64,000 bases of DNA. It comes from Chthoniobacter flavus. Lineage in GTDB: Bacteria; Verrucomicrobiota; Verrucomicrobiia; Chthoniobacterales; JACTMZ01. Under the pieces are notes generated by a model. It was not told the DNA's origin. It made no database searches and was given only the letters and a program-made list of their open reading frames with translations. Position 1 is the first letter of the stretch. The number at the start of each line of letters is the position of its first letter. The DNA is taken from NCBI GenBank assembly GCA_945878135.1, contig CAMDUL010000013.1, positions 1 through 64,000 on the forward strand. Direction: 5' to 3'. Shown here in pieces: positions 55,873 through 63,091 of this stretch. Position numbers and translations under genes: made by a program.

Positions 55873-58800
55873 GTGAAAACACGCACCCTATTTTCTGCAG
55901 TTGCGGTGCTATGCCTCGCGTTTGCCATGCCGCCCGGCGTCTTGGCTCAAAATAACGTGGTCGTCCTGACGCTTGAGCAATCAACCAATAGGATGGCGAG
56001 TTGGCAGACGGCACTGGTTGTCACCAACGCGGTTGCACACACCAACGCTTTTTACCGGATGAAGATTGCGCTGGCGGCACCCACGCCGCCACCCCCGCCG
56101 TCGCTGGCGCCCGAGTGGAACTATGCGGTGAACGACGGCAACGAGGCGACCATTACGGGTTACAGCGGCCCGGGTGGCGCGGTGGTTATTCCGTCCAGCG
56201 TCAACGGGTATCCTGTCAGGAGCGTCGAACCGTATGCGTTCTACGGCCGCACCGGTCTGACCAGCGTAACGATCCCGTCCAGCGTGACGACCATCGGGTA
56301 CGCTGCGTTCATGGGTTGCACGAGCCTGACGAGCGTGACGATCGGCAGCGGCGTGACGAACATCGGGGACTATGCATTTTACCAGTGCAGCAGCCTGACT
56401 GGCGTGACGATCCCGTCCAGCGTGACGATCATCGGGAAGTGGACGTTCGGCAACTGCACCAGTCTGACCAGCGTGACGATCGGCAACGGTGTGACCAGTA
56501 TCGGGGACTACGCTTTCTACCAGTGCAGCAGCCTGACTGGGGTTGTTATCCCGGGCAGCGTGACGATCATCGGGAGCGGGACCTTCAGCAACTGCACGAG
56601 CCTGACCAGCGTGACGATCGGCAGCGGTGTGACGCGCATCGGGGACTACGCTTTCTACCAGTGCAGCAGCCTGACTGGAGTGATTATCCCGGGCAACGTG
56701 ACGACCATAGGAAGCTGGACCTTCAGCAATTGCACGAGCCTGACCAGCGTGACGATCGGCAGCGGCGTGACGCGCATCGGCGATTATGCGTTTTACCAAT
56801 GCAGCAGTCTGACCGGCGTGGTCATCCCGGACAGCGTGACGATCATCGGGAACTGGACGTTCAGCAACTGCACGAGCCTGACCACTGTGACGATCGGCAG
56901 CGGGGTGACGCGCATCGGGGACTATGCCTTCTACCAATGCACCAGCCTGACTGGAGTGATCATCCCGAACAGCGTGACGATCATCGGGAACTGGACTTTC
57001 AGCAATTGCACGAGCCTGACCAGCGTGACGATCGGCAGCGGCGTGACGAGCATCGGCGACTATGCGTTCTACCAATGCAGCAGTCTGACGGGCGTGGTTA
57101 TCCCGAACAGCGTGACGATCATCGGGAACTGGACTTTCAGCAACTGCACGAGCCTGATCAGCGTGACGATCGGCAGCGGCGTGACGAGCATCGGCGATTA
57201 TGCGTTTTACCAATGCAGCAGTCTGACCGGCGTGGTCATCCCGGACAGCGTGACGATCATCGGGAACTGGACGTTCAGCAACTGCACGAGCCTGACCACT
57301 GTGACGATCGGCACTGGTGTGACCAGTATCGGGAGCGGTGCGTTTGGATACTGTATCAAGTTGGTTGGTCTGGCGGTTGCGACCGGCAATTCCCACTATC
57401 GGAGCATCGGGGGTGTCCTCTTCAGCAAAGACGCGACCGTGCTGGTTGCTTTTCCCGGAGGGCTCACCGGTTCCTACGTTGTTCCGGATGGCGTGACGAC
57501 CATCGGATCCTATGCCTTCCTCGGCTGCACCCTGACCGCCGTGACCATCCCGGGCAGCGTGACGATTATCAGGGCCTATGCGTTCCGGAGTTGCACCAGC
57601 CTGACCACTGTAACGATCGGCAATGGCGTGACAACGATCGGAGACGGTGCGTTTGCGGAGTGCAGTGCGTTGACCAGCGTTTATTTTCTGGGTAACTCTC
57701 CTTCGCTCGGAACGCAGGTTTTCGGAAGTATCAACCAACCCGGAAAAATATATTATGTGGTTGGCACCACGGGGTGGGCGTCTGGCTTCGGCGGTTGGTT
57801 GACCGAGGCACTTTCTGCCCCGGTCATCACCAGCAGCAGCTCGGCTGCCGGCACGGTGGGCACCGCCTTCAGCTACACCATTACCGCGAGCAACTCGCCG
57901 ACGTCCTTCGGCGCCACGGGCCTGCCGGCTGGATTGAGCCTGAATGCTTCCACCGGAGTGATCAGCGGCACGCCGACCACGGCGGCGACTTCTACGGTGA
58001 CCATCTCGGCCAGCAATGCGGGCGGGAGCGGCCAAGCTACGCTCGCGCTGACCATCGCGCTGATACCCGAGTGGACTTACACTTTGAACGAGAACAACGA
58101 AGCAACCATCACGTCTTACAATGGTCCTGGCGGTCACGTGGTTATTCCGGCGAGTGTTAATGGATATCCGGTGAGAGCATTGGGCGCTGAGATTGATGAG
58201 TACGGTTGGGCACCGAGTATATTTAGCAACCCGCTCGTCGTGACCAGTGTCACAATCCCCGACAGCGTGACGAACATCGGGGACTATGCATTTTACCAGT
58301 GCAGCAGCCTGACTGGCGTGACGATCGGCAGCGGCGTGACGCGCATCGGAGATTTGGCATTTGCGGCATGCAGTCTGTCGAGCATCACGATCCCGAACAG
58401 CGTGACGAGCATCGGATTTGCTGCCTTCGGGGGTTGCGGAAGCCTGGCCAGCGTGACGATTGGCAACGGCGTGACGACGATCGGAGAACGTGCGTTTATT
58501 GATTGCCCCAGCCTGACCAGCGTGACGATCGGAAACAGCGTGACGACGATCGGAGCCGTTGCGTTTGGGTATTGCCGCGGCCTGACCGACGTGACGATCC
58601 CGTCCAGCGTGACGACCATCGGGGACGCTGCGTTCATAAGTTGCACGAGCCTGACCAGCGTGACGATACCGGACAGCGTGACCAGCGTCGGGCCCTTTGC
58701 GTTCACCAACTGCACCAGTCTGACCAGCGTGACGATCCCGAACAGCGTGACGATCATCGGGGAGCACACGTTCAACAACTGCACCAGTCTGACCAGCGTG

Positions 58801-60228
58801 ACGATCGGCAGCGGCGTGACGAGTATTGGGGACTATGCGTTCGGCGGTAGCGGACTGTTAACCATGACGATACCGGACAGCGTGACCAGCGTCGGGGCGG
58901 GTGCGTTTGAGCGGTGCTTCGGCCTGACTAGCGTGACGATCGGTAGCGGTGTGACGCGCATCGGGGACTACGCGTTCAAAGATTGCTACTTCTTAACCAC
59001 AGTATATTTTCTGGGCAACTCTCCCTCGGTCGGGTTGGGGATTTTCGACAATATTAATCCGCTTGGAACGGTCTACTATCTGGGCGGCACCGCGGGGTGG
59101 GCGTCTGTCTTCGGCGGTTGGTTGACCGAGGCACTTTCTGCCGCCCCGGTCATCACCAGCAGCAGCTCGGCTGCCGGCACGGTGGGCACCGCCTTCAGCT
59201 ACACCATTGCCGCGAGCAACTCGCCGACGTCCTTCGGTGCCACGGGCCTGCCGGCTGGATTGAGCCTGAATGCTTCCACCGGCGTGATCAGCGGCACGCC
59301 GACCACGGCGGCGACTTCTACGGTGACCATTTCGGCCAGCAATGCGGGAGGCACCGGCCAAGCTACGCTGGCGCTGACCATCGCGGATACCACCTCACCA
59401 GTCATGGCGCTGATCCCGGCGGGGAGTTTTTTGATGGGCGACGCCTTCAGTGAAGGTGGCTCTGACGAGCGGCCGGTGCATACGGTGAATGTGAGCGCCT
59501 TTTACATGGACAAGTATGAGGTGACCAAGGCGCTGTGGGACGAGGTGGCGAACTGGGCGGCGGCCAATGGGTATGACATTAGTGCGGCGAGCGCGGACGG
59601 GAAAGCGGCGAACCATCCGGCCTACAACCTCACTTGGTATGAGGCAGTCAAGTGGAGCAATGCGCGAAGCCAGAAGGAAGGTTTGACGCCGTGCTACACG
59701 GTGGGCGGTGTGGTGATGAGGACGGGGACATCCGATCCGGACTGCAATTTCTTGGCGAGCGGGTATCGTTTACCGACGGAGGCGGAGTGGGAGAAGGCGG
59801 CGCGGGGAGGGTTGAGCGGGAAGCGGTTTCCGTGGGGGGACACGATCAAGCACAGCGAGGCGAACTACTACAGTGACGCATTCTTCAGCTACGACGTGAG
59901 TCGGACGCGCTGGTATCACCCGACCTACGCGACGGGGAGCCAGCCCTACTCCTCGCCCGTTGGGTCGTTCGCACCGAACGCATATGGTCTCTATGACATG
60001 GCGGGGAACATGTCGGAGTGGTGCTGGGATTGGTGGGATTGGTATTCGAGCAGCTATTATGCGAGTTCTCCGTCGAGTGACCCGCGAGGTGCTACTTCGG
60101 GTTCCGCCCGGGTGCGCCGGGGCGGCAGTTGGGGCAGCAACGCCAGCAACACCCGCACGGCCGGCCGCGACCCCGGCTACGTCAGCAGCGGTCTGGGGTT
60201 CCGTTGTGTCCGCAGTTCAGTCCCGTGA
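55873..60228 (+). CDS. Giant secreted protein: BspA-type LRRs, two Ig-like domains, FGE/C-type-lectin domain
   Basis: A 1451-residue exported protein. The GTG at 55873 opens MKTRTLFSAVAVLCLAFAMP, a signal peptide. Order: leucine-rich repeats of BspA type (about 120-610; LTSVTIGSGVTSIGDYAFYQ), an Ig-like putative domain (about 650-730; SPTSFGATGLPAGLSLNAST), a second LRR block (about 790-1045), a second Ig-like copy (about 1092-1171), and an FGE-sulfatase domain (about 1176-1445; MALIPAGSFLMGDAF, GYRLPTEAEWEKAARGG, DMAGNMSEWCWDW, RRGGSWGSN). The catalytic cysteines of true FGE enzymes are absent, so the fold is probably a binding module. It resembles surface-adhesion or DGR target proteins. 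The second transcript context is lost because a mobile element follows 29 bases later. Confidence 0.88.
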   Translation: MKTRTLFSAVAVLCLAFAMPPGVLAQNNVVVLTLEQSTNRMASWQTALVVTNAVAHTNAFYRMKIALAAPTPPPPPSLAPEWNYAVNDGNEATITGYSGPGGAVVIPSSVNGYPVRSVEPYAFYGRTGLTSVTIPSSVTTIGYAAFMGCTSLTSVTIGSGVTNIGDYAFYQCSSLTGVTIPSSVTIIGKWTFGNCTSLTSVTIGNGVTSIGDYAFYQCSSLTGVVIPGSVTIIGSGTFSNCTSLTSVTIGSGVTRIGDYAFYQCSSLTGVIIPGNVTTIGSWTFSNCTSLTSVTIGSGVTRIGDYAFYQCSSLTGVVIPDSVTIIGNWTFSNCTSLTTVTIGSGVTRIGDYAFYQCTSLTGVIIPNSVTIIGNWTFSNCTSLTSVTIGSGVTSIGDYAFYQCSSLTGVVIPNSVTIIGNWTFSNCTSLISVTIGSGVTSIGDYAFYQCSSLTGVVIPDSVTIIGNWTFSNCTSLTTVTIGTGVTSIGSGAFGYCIKLVGLAVATGNSHYRSIGGVLFSKDATVLVAFPGGLTGSYVVPDGVTTIGSYAFLGCTLTAVTIPGSVTIIRAYAFRSCTSLTTVTIGNGVTTIGDGAFAECSALTSVYFLGNSPSLGTQVFGSINQPGKIYYVVGTTGWASGFGGWLTEALSAPVITSSSSAAGTVGTAFSYTITASNSPTSFGATGLPAGLSLNASTGVISGTPTTAATSTVTISASNAGGSGQATLALTIALIPEWTYTLNENNEATITSYNGPGGHVVIPASVNGYPVRALGAEIDEYGWAPSIFSNPLVVTSVTIPDSVTNIGDYAFYQCSSLTGVTIGSGVTRIGDLAFAACSLSSITIPNSVTSIGFAAFGGCGSLASVTIGNGVTTIGERAFIDCPSLTSVTIGNSVTTIGAVAFGYCRGLTDVTIPSSVTTIGDAAFISCTSLTSVTIPDSVTSVGPFAFTNCTSLTSVTIPNSVTIIGEHTFNNCTSLTSVTIGSGVTSIGDYAFGGSGLLTMTIPDSVTSVGAGAFERCFGLTSVTIGSGVTRIGDYAFKDCYFLTTVYFLGNSPSVGLGIFDNINPLGTVYYLGGTAGWASVFGGWLTEALSAAPVITSSSSAAGTVGTAFSYTIAASNSPTSFGATGLPAGLSLNASTGVISGTPTTAATSTVTISASNAGGTGQATLALTIADTTSPVMALIPAGSFLMGDAFSEGGSDERPVHTVNVSAFYMDKYEVTKALWDEVANWAAANGYDISAASADGKAANHPAYNLTWYEAVKWSNARSQKEGLTPCYTVGGVVMRTGTSDPDCNFLASGYRLPTEAEWEKAARGGLSGKRFPWGDTIKHSEANYYSDAFFSYDVSRTRWYHPTYATGSQPYSSPVGSFAPNAYGLYDMAGNMSEWCWDWWDWYSSSYYASSPSSDPRGATSGSARVRRGGSWGSNASNTRTAGRDPGYVSSGLGFRCVRSSVP
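56365..57330 (+). repeat. Seven tandem 138-base repeats inside the LRR gene
   Basis: Units begin at 56365, 56503, 56641, 56779, 56917, 57055 and 57193, each exactly 138 bases apart, encoding two 23-residue LRRs. Typical unit text is GGGGACTATGCGTTTTACC at the start. The period is a multiple of three, so copies can be gained or lost without a frameshift. Neighbouring units are very similar but not identical. Confidence 0.9.
57771..58059 (+). repeat. First copy of duplicated Ig-like domain block
   Basis: About 289 bases from GGGGTGGGCGTCTG to ACCATCGCG, nearly identical in DNA to 59094-59385. It codes for the end of an LRR cap and a complete Ig-like domain. High nucleotide identity over 290 bases points to recent duplication or gene conversion. 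Confidence 0.8.
59094..59385 (+). repeat. Second copy of duplicated Ig-like domain block
   Basis: Second copy, 1323 bases after the first, with one extra GCC codon (encoding SAAPVI against SAPVI) and a few substitutions. It joins the second LRR block to the FGE domain. Confidence 0.8.
60133..60189 (+). other. Candidate DGR-type variable region in the FGE domain
   Basis: Nineteen codons after RGGSW encode GSNASNTRTAGRDPGYVSS. Eighteen of the 19 end in C, whereas only about 4 of the 20 codons just upstream do. Adenine-specific retrohoming mutates AAC template codons into NNC, which produces this pattern at exactly this place (RGGSW to GFR) in known FGE-type targets. No reverse transcriptase, template repeat or Avd gene is in the window. 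Without a template repeat the claim is a hypothesis. Confidence 0.42.
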
Positions 60229-60256
60229 GAACAGGCAGCAAGAGTAGCACACAATT

Positions 60257-60281
60257 GGGGTCACATCTTGACATTTGACAT
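60257..60281 (+). repeat. Left terminal inverted repeat of RAYT element
   Basis: Twenty-five bases that are the exact reverse complement of 61340-61364. It includes TTGACA, which also gives a possible in-frame TTG start for the transposase. Confidence 0.88.
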
Positions 60282-60310
60282 ATCGCGGGCGGCTGTCCCA
60301 GGATTTGGCC

Positions 60311-61360
60311 GTGGCGAGGCCTGTGCGATGCGAGTTTCCCGGTGGTTGGTATCACCTCACGGCTCGGGGCAATGAGCGCAAGGACATCTTCCGCGATCAT
60401 CGTGATCGGGAGCACTTTGTCGATCTGCTTGCGGAGTTGGAGGGGCGCTTCGGGTTGGAGGTGCATGCTTATGTTTTGCTGGGCAATCATTACCATCTGC
60501 TGGTGCGGATGCGGCGGGAGAGGGGCTTGAGCGCGGGCATGCAGTTTTTGGGCGTGAGCTATAGTGTGTGGTTCAACCGCCGGCACCGGCGCAGCGGGCA
60601 CCTTTTTCAGGGGCGATTCAAAGCTGTGGTGGTGGACTTCGATGCTTGGGGCGGAGCGTTGAGCCGCTACATCCACCTCAACCCGGTGCGGACAAAGCGG
60701 CACGGGCTGGACAAGAGGGCGCGGGCGGCGGACCGGGAGGGTCTGGGTGCAGTGGTTCCCAAAGAGGAGGCCGACCGCCGACTGGCGCGCTTGCGGGAAG
60801 AACGCTGGAGTTCCTATCCGGCCTACGCGGGCCGGAGCGAGTGCCCGCCATGGCTGCACACGGCGGAGACTTTGGCCAAGTTCGGCCGGGGTTCGCGGGG
60901 AGTGGCCCAATATCGGCGTTATGTGGAGGAAGCGGTCCGCGGCGGATGGCCGGAAAGCCCGTGGCAAAATCTCGTCGGGGGCTTCGTGCTCGGCGGCAAG
61001 GATCTCTTGGGCAAGGTGCGAAAGCAGGCCAAAGCCGATCCGCGCGAGCAACCGGGTTGGAAGGAGATTAAGCGGCAGGTCGGCCTCCCCGAAATCGTGG
61101 CGGCAGTCCGGCGCTTGCGGGGCCAGACGCGGAAAGACAAGAGCGCGCGGCATGGAGACTGGGGGCGTCCCATGGTGCTGATGGCCGCGCGTCGCCTGGC
61201 TGGTATCGACAACCGGACCTTGGCCGATTGGATGGGAGGACGGAACGACTCCGCCGTGACCCAAGCGGTCAAGCGGTTGGAAGCGAGGATGCAGACAGAC
61301 CGCAAGCTGGCGAAATTCTACGCGTCGCTCCAAAAAGAAATGTCAAATGTCAAGATGTGA
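60311..61360 (+). CDS. REP-associated tyrosine (Y1) transposase
   Basis: A 349-residue HUH/Y1 nuclease of the RAYT class. VARPVRCEFPGGWYHLTARG is the usual MARP-type start, which favours the GTG at 60311 over a TTG in the left repeat. LLGNHYHLLVRM holds the HUH histidines (HxH), SRYIHLNPVR the nucleophile tyrosine region, and RHRRSGHLFQGRFKAVVV the family block. A C-terminal DnaA-like helix-turn-helix (MVLMAARRLAGIDNRTLADW) is present. The last codons MSNVKM and the stop lie in the right inverted repeat. It cuts and rejoins single-stranded DNA at palindromic ends. Confidence 0.93.
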   Translation: MARPVRCEFPGGWYHLTARGNERKDIFRDHRDREHFVDLLAELEGRFGLEVHAYVLLGNHYHLLVRMRRERGLSAGMQFLGVSYSVWFNRRHRRSGHLFQGRFKAVVVDFDAWGGALSRYIHLNPVRTKRHGLDKRARAADREGLGAVVPKEEADRRLARLREERWSSYPAYAGRSECPPWLHTAETLAKFGRGSRGVAQYRRYVEEAVRGGWPESPWQNLVGGFVLGGKDLLGKVRKQAKADPREQPGWKEIKRQVGLPEIVAAVRRLRGQTRKDKSARHGDWGRPMVLMAARRLAGIDNRTLADWMGGRNDSAVTQAVKRLEARMQTDRKLAKFYASLQKEMSNVKM

Positions 61361-61364
61361 CCCC
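61340..61364 (+). repeat. Right terminal inverted repeat of RAYT element
   Basis: Twenty-five bases ending TGACCCC. The final six codons and the TGA stop of the transposase are inside it, so the end sequence is under both coding and DNA-recognition constraint. Confidence 0.88.
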
Positions 61365-61413
61365 ATAGGGCGGCGTTGTCGGGTAGCGCGGACAAAGCCG
61401 GTCCTTCCTACTC

Positions 61414-61941
61414 TCAGCGCTGGATGACGCGGCCGTCGGCTTTGAGGACGTTCACGCCGATGGGTTTGCCGGGGTGGACGGGTTGGAAATCGGAGGCGAC
61501 GGTGAGGCGGCCGATGTTTTCGATGTTGAAGGTGCCGCGGCGGCTGTAAATTTTCACGCTTACCGGGGTTTCGTCCTGCAAGACCGGCGAGAAGTGGTAG
61601 CTGGTGCCGTGTCTTTCCACGACGCGCGCGGTGGCGGCGTCGGTCGGGCAGGTGAGGGTTTCCCGCGTGACGTCGTAAGGTCCGAGCAGCTCGAGCGCGG
61701 TGCCTTTGTCGGGCAGGTCGTCGGGCAGGGAGGGCGGATCGGTTTCGATGGCGGGAAAGCGGTAGTCGTTGTCCGCCGCGTATTGCTGCACGGCGACCCC
61801 GATCTGGCGGAGGTTGTTCACGCACTTGGCCGAACGTCCGCGCTCGATGGCCAGACCGATGGCGGGCGAGGCGAGGGTGGCGAGCACCGCGAGGATGGCC
61901 ATCGCGACAAGCAACTCGACGAGGGTGAAGGCGCGGCTCAT
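61414..61941 (-). CDS. Type II secretion / type IV pilin-like pseudopilin
   Basis: A 175-residue prepilin-like protein. The short leader MSRA is followed by FTLVELLVAMAILAVLATLA, the class III N-terminal helix; the residue before the cleavage site is Ala instead of the usual Gly. The globular part includes CVNNLRQIGVAVQQYAADND and a TCPTDAATA loop, like DUF1559/verrucomicrobial pseudopilins. It is cotranslated with the gene upstream (four-base overlap at 61938-61941). Probably part of a secretion or surface-assembly machine. Confidence 0.85.
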   Translation of the reverse strand: MSRAFTLVELLVAMAILAVLATLASPAIGLAIERGRSAKCVNNLRQIGVAVQQYAADNDYRFPAIETDPPSLPDDLPDKGTALELLGPYDVTRETLTCPTDAATARVVERHGTSYHFSPVLQDETPVSVKIYSRRGTFNIENIGRLTVASDFQPVHPGKPIGVNVLKADGRVIQR

Positions 61942-62978
61942 CGCGACTCGCGGCGGCCTTCCGATTTGCGTTCCCAATAACGCTTGCTGCGATCGATGCG
62001 TTGTTCGGGGGTCATTTTGGCCTCACGGGCCAGGCGGCGGTCCTCCATGCGTTCCTGCACTTCCGGACGGTTGAAAAATTCGCGCGCCTTGTCGCGGCGT
62101 TCCTCTTCGGGCAGGTCGCGCACGGACTGCCAGAAGTCGCGCATCGTCTGGAAATCCTCGCGGGCCTTGGCCTGCTCGGCGGTGGGGAGCAGGGCGATCT
62201 GGGCTTCGACGCGTTCGGCCAGACGCTCGGGATTCCTCATCCAACCCCCTCCACCGCGCCCGCCCGCCTCTTGTCGTGGAGCCGCCCCGATCCACGCGCC
62301 GCGTCCGCGTTGCCCCTGTTCGCGGTCGCCGCCTGTCCGCTCGCCGCTCCCGCGCAGCAGGAAGACTTCGCGGGAAACGCCGCCGGCTTGTCGGAAAAGC
62401 GAGGTGGCGACCGAGCGGACGGTGCCCGGCGACACTTCCGGCACTTCGGGTTGCCACGAGGCGGGCGCGGCGAAGAACACGCCGGTTTTCTCCGCGCCTT
62501 CCTGCAGGAGCGACGAGAGTTTGCCGCTGCCCGAGGGCGTCCATTGCATCTCCCGCAGGTCCATGGCCTGGCCCGACTCGGGTTCGACCAGTGAAAAACC
62601 GCCGGCCTGGTAGGAGGTCCACCCCGCTGTCTCGCGGCCTGCTCCGAATCCCGACAGCGCCGCTTCGATCGCCGCCGCGTCTGGCGCCCCGAGGTAAGCG
62701 AGCCGCCAGTTGGCCCCGGTGCGCACGGCCGTGATGTCCAGAGCTTCCACCGCGGGCATGCGGCGGACGCGGAGTGACACCTTGGTGTCGGGGGGCAAGT
62801 CGGACACGATTTCCACACCGCCTTGGCGGCGGATCTCGCCGAGGACCTGTTCGATTGGCGCGTTTTCCGCATCGATGGTGACCAGGCCCCAGCCGGAGTA
62901 AATGTGCCACGCGCCCCAGGCGAGCAGGGCTCCGCCCACTCCCGTCAAAAGAAGAAATCTGCTGTTCATCTGGCCCAT
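61938..62978 (-). CDS. Membrane-anchored protein with STN-like domain, unknown function
   Basis: A 346-residue protein: an N-terminal membrane helix (SRFLLLTGVGGALLAWGAWH), then a domain resembling the secretin/TonB short N-terminal domain (VTIDAENAPIEQVLGEIRRQ, then GGVEIVSDLPPDTKVSLRVR). A variable middle and a Gly/Arg-rich linker lead to a charged helical C-terminus (PTAEQAKAREDFQTMRDFWQ, MTPEQRIDRSKRYWERK). It overlaps the pseudopilin gene by four bases, so the two likely work together in secretion or envelope assembly. Start at 62978 or 62969 is open. Confidence 0.65.
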   Translation of the reverse strand: MGQMNSRFLLLTGVGGALLAWGAWHIYSGWGLVTIDAENAPIEQVLGEIRRQGGVEIVSDLPPDTKVSLRVRRMPAVEALDITAVRTGANWRLAYLGAPDAAAIEAALSGFGAGRETAGWTSYQAGGFSLVEPESGQAMDLREMQWTPSGSGKLSSLLQEGAEKTGVFFAAPASWQPEVPEVSPGTVRSVATSLFRQAGGVSREVFLLRGSGERTGGDREQGQRGRGAWIGAAPRQEAGGRGGGGWMRNPERLAERVEAQIALLPTAEQAKAREDFQTMRDFWQSVRDLPEEERRDKAREFFNRPEVQERMEDRRLAREAKMTPEQRIDRSKRYWERKSEGRRESR

Positions 62979-63042
62979 ATAACCCCGGCCACCGCGTCCC
63001 GTCGCGGCTTTCCGGACGAAAAATTGATCCTCTGCTCTTTTC

Positions 63043-63070
63043 TTGCGTCCGACTCCCCGCCTGCTATAGT
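63043..63070 (+). promoter_or_regulatory. Putative promoter of polysaccharide chain-length gene
   Basis: TTGCGT (63043-63048), 16-base spacer, TATAGT (63065-63070), 21 bases before the ATG at 63092. This promoter, unlike most in the window, leaves a short leader. Confidence 0.45.
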
Positions 63071-63091
63071 GGAATCTCCGGAACACTTGTC

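Larger units (their letters stand above)
60257..61364 (+). mobile_element. IS200-like RAYT transposable element with perfect terminal inverted repeats
   Basis: A 1108-base element bounded by perfect 25-base inverted repeats (60257-60281 and 61340-61364) that start GGGGTCACATCTTGACATTT. It contains one transposase gene. The left end lies 29 bases past the stop of the giant repeat protein. No clear target-site duplication was seen, as expected for Y1/HUH transposition by single-strand mechanism. Confidence 0.85.

Noticed and set aside
56365..57330. CRISPR array
   Set aside because: The regular repeats are 138 bases, coding and in frame, with no unique spacers of 30-40 bases.
55981..58767. 928-codon minus-strand frame opposite the leucine-rich repeat gene
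   Set aside because: Its own repeats mirror the LRR repeats; the plus-strand protein has a signal peptide and domains.
59400..60200. Active formylglycine-generating enzyme
   Set aside because: The two active-site cysteines after RGGS are absent and no sulfatase gene is nearby.
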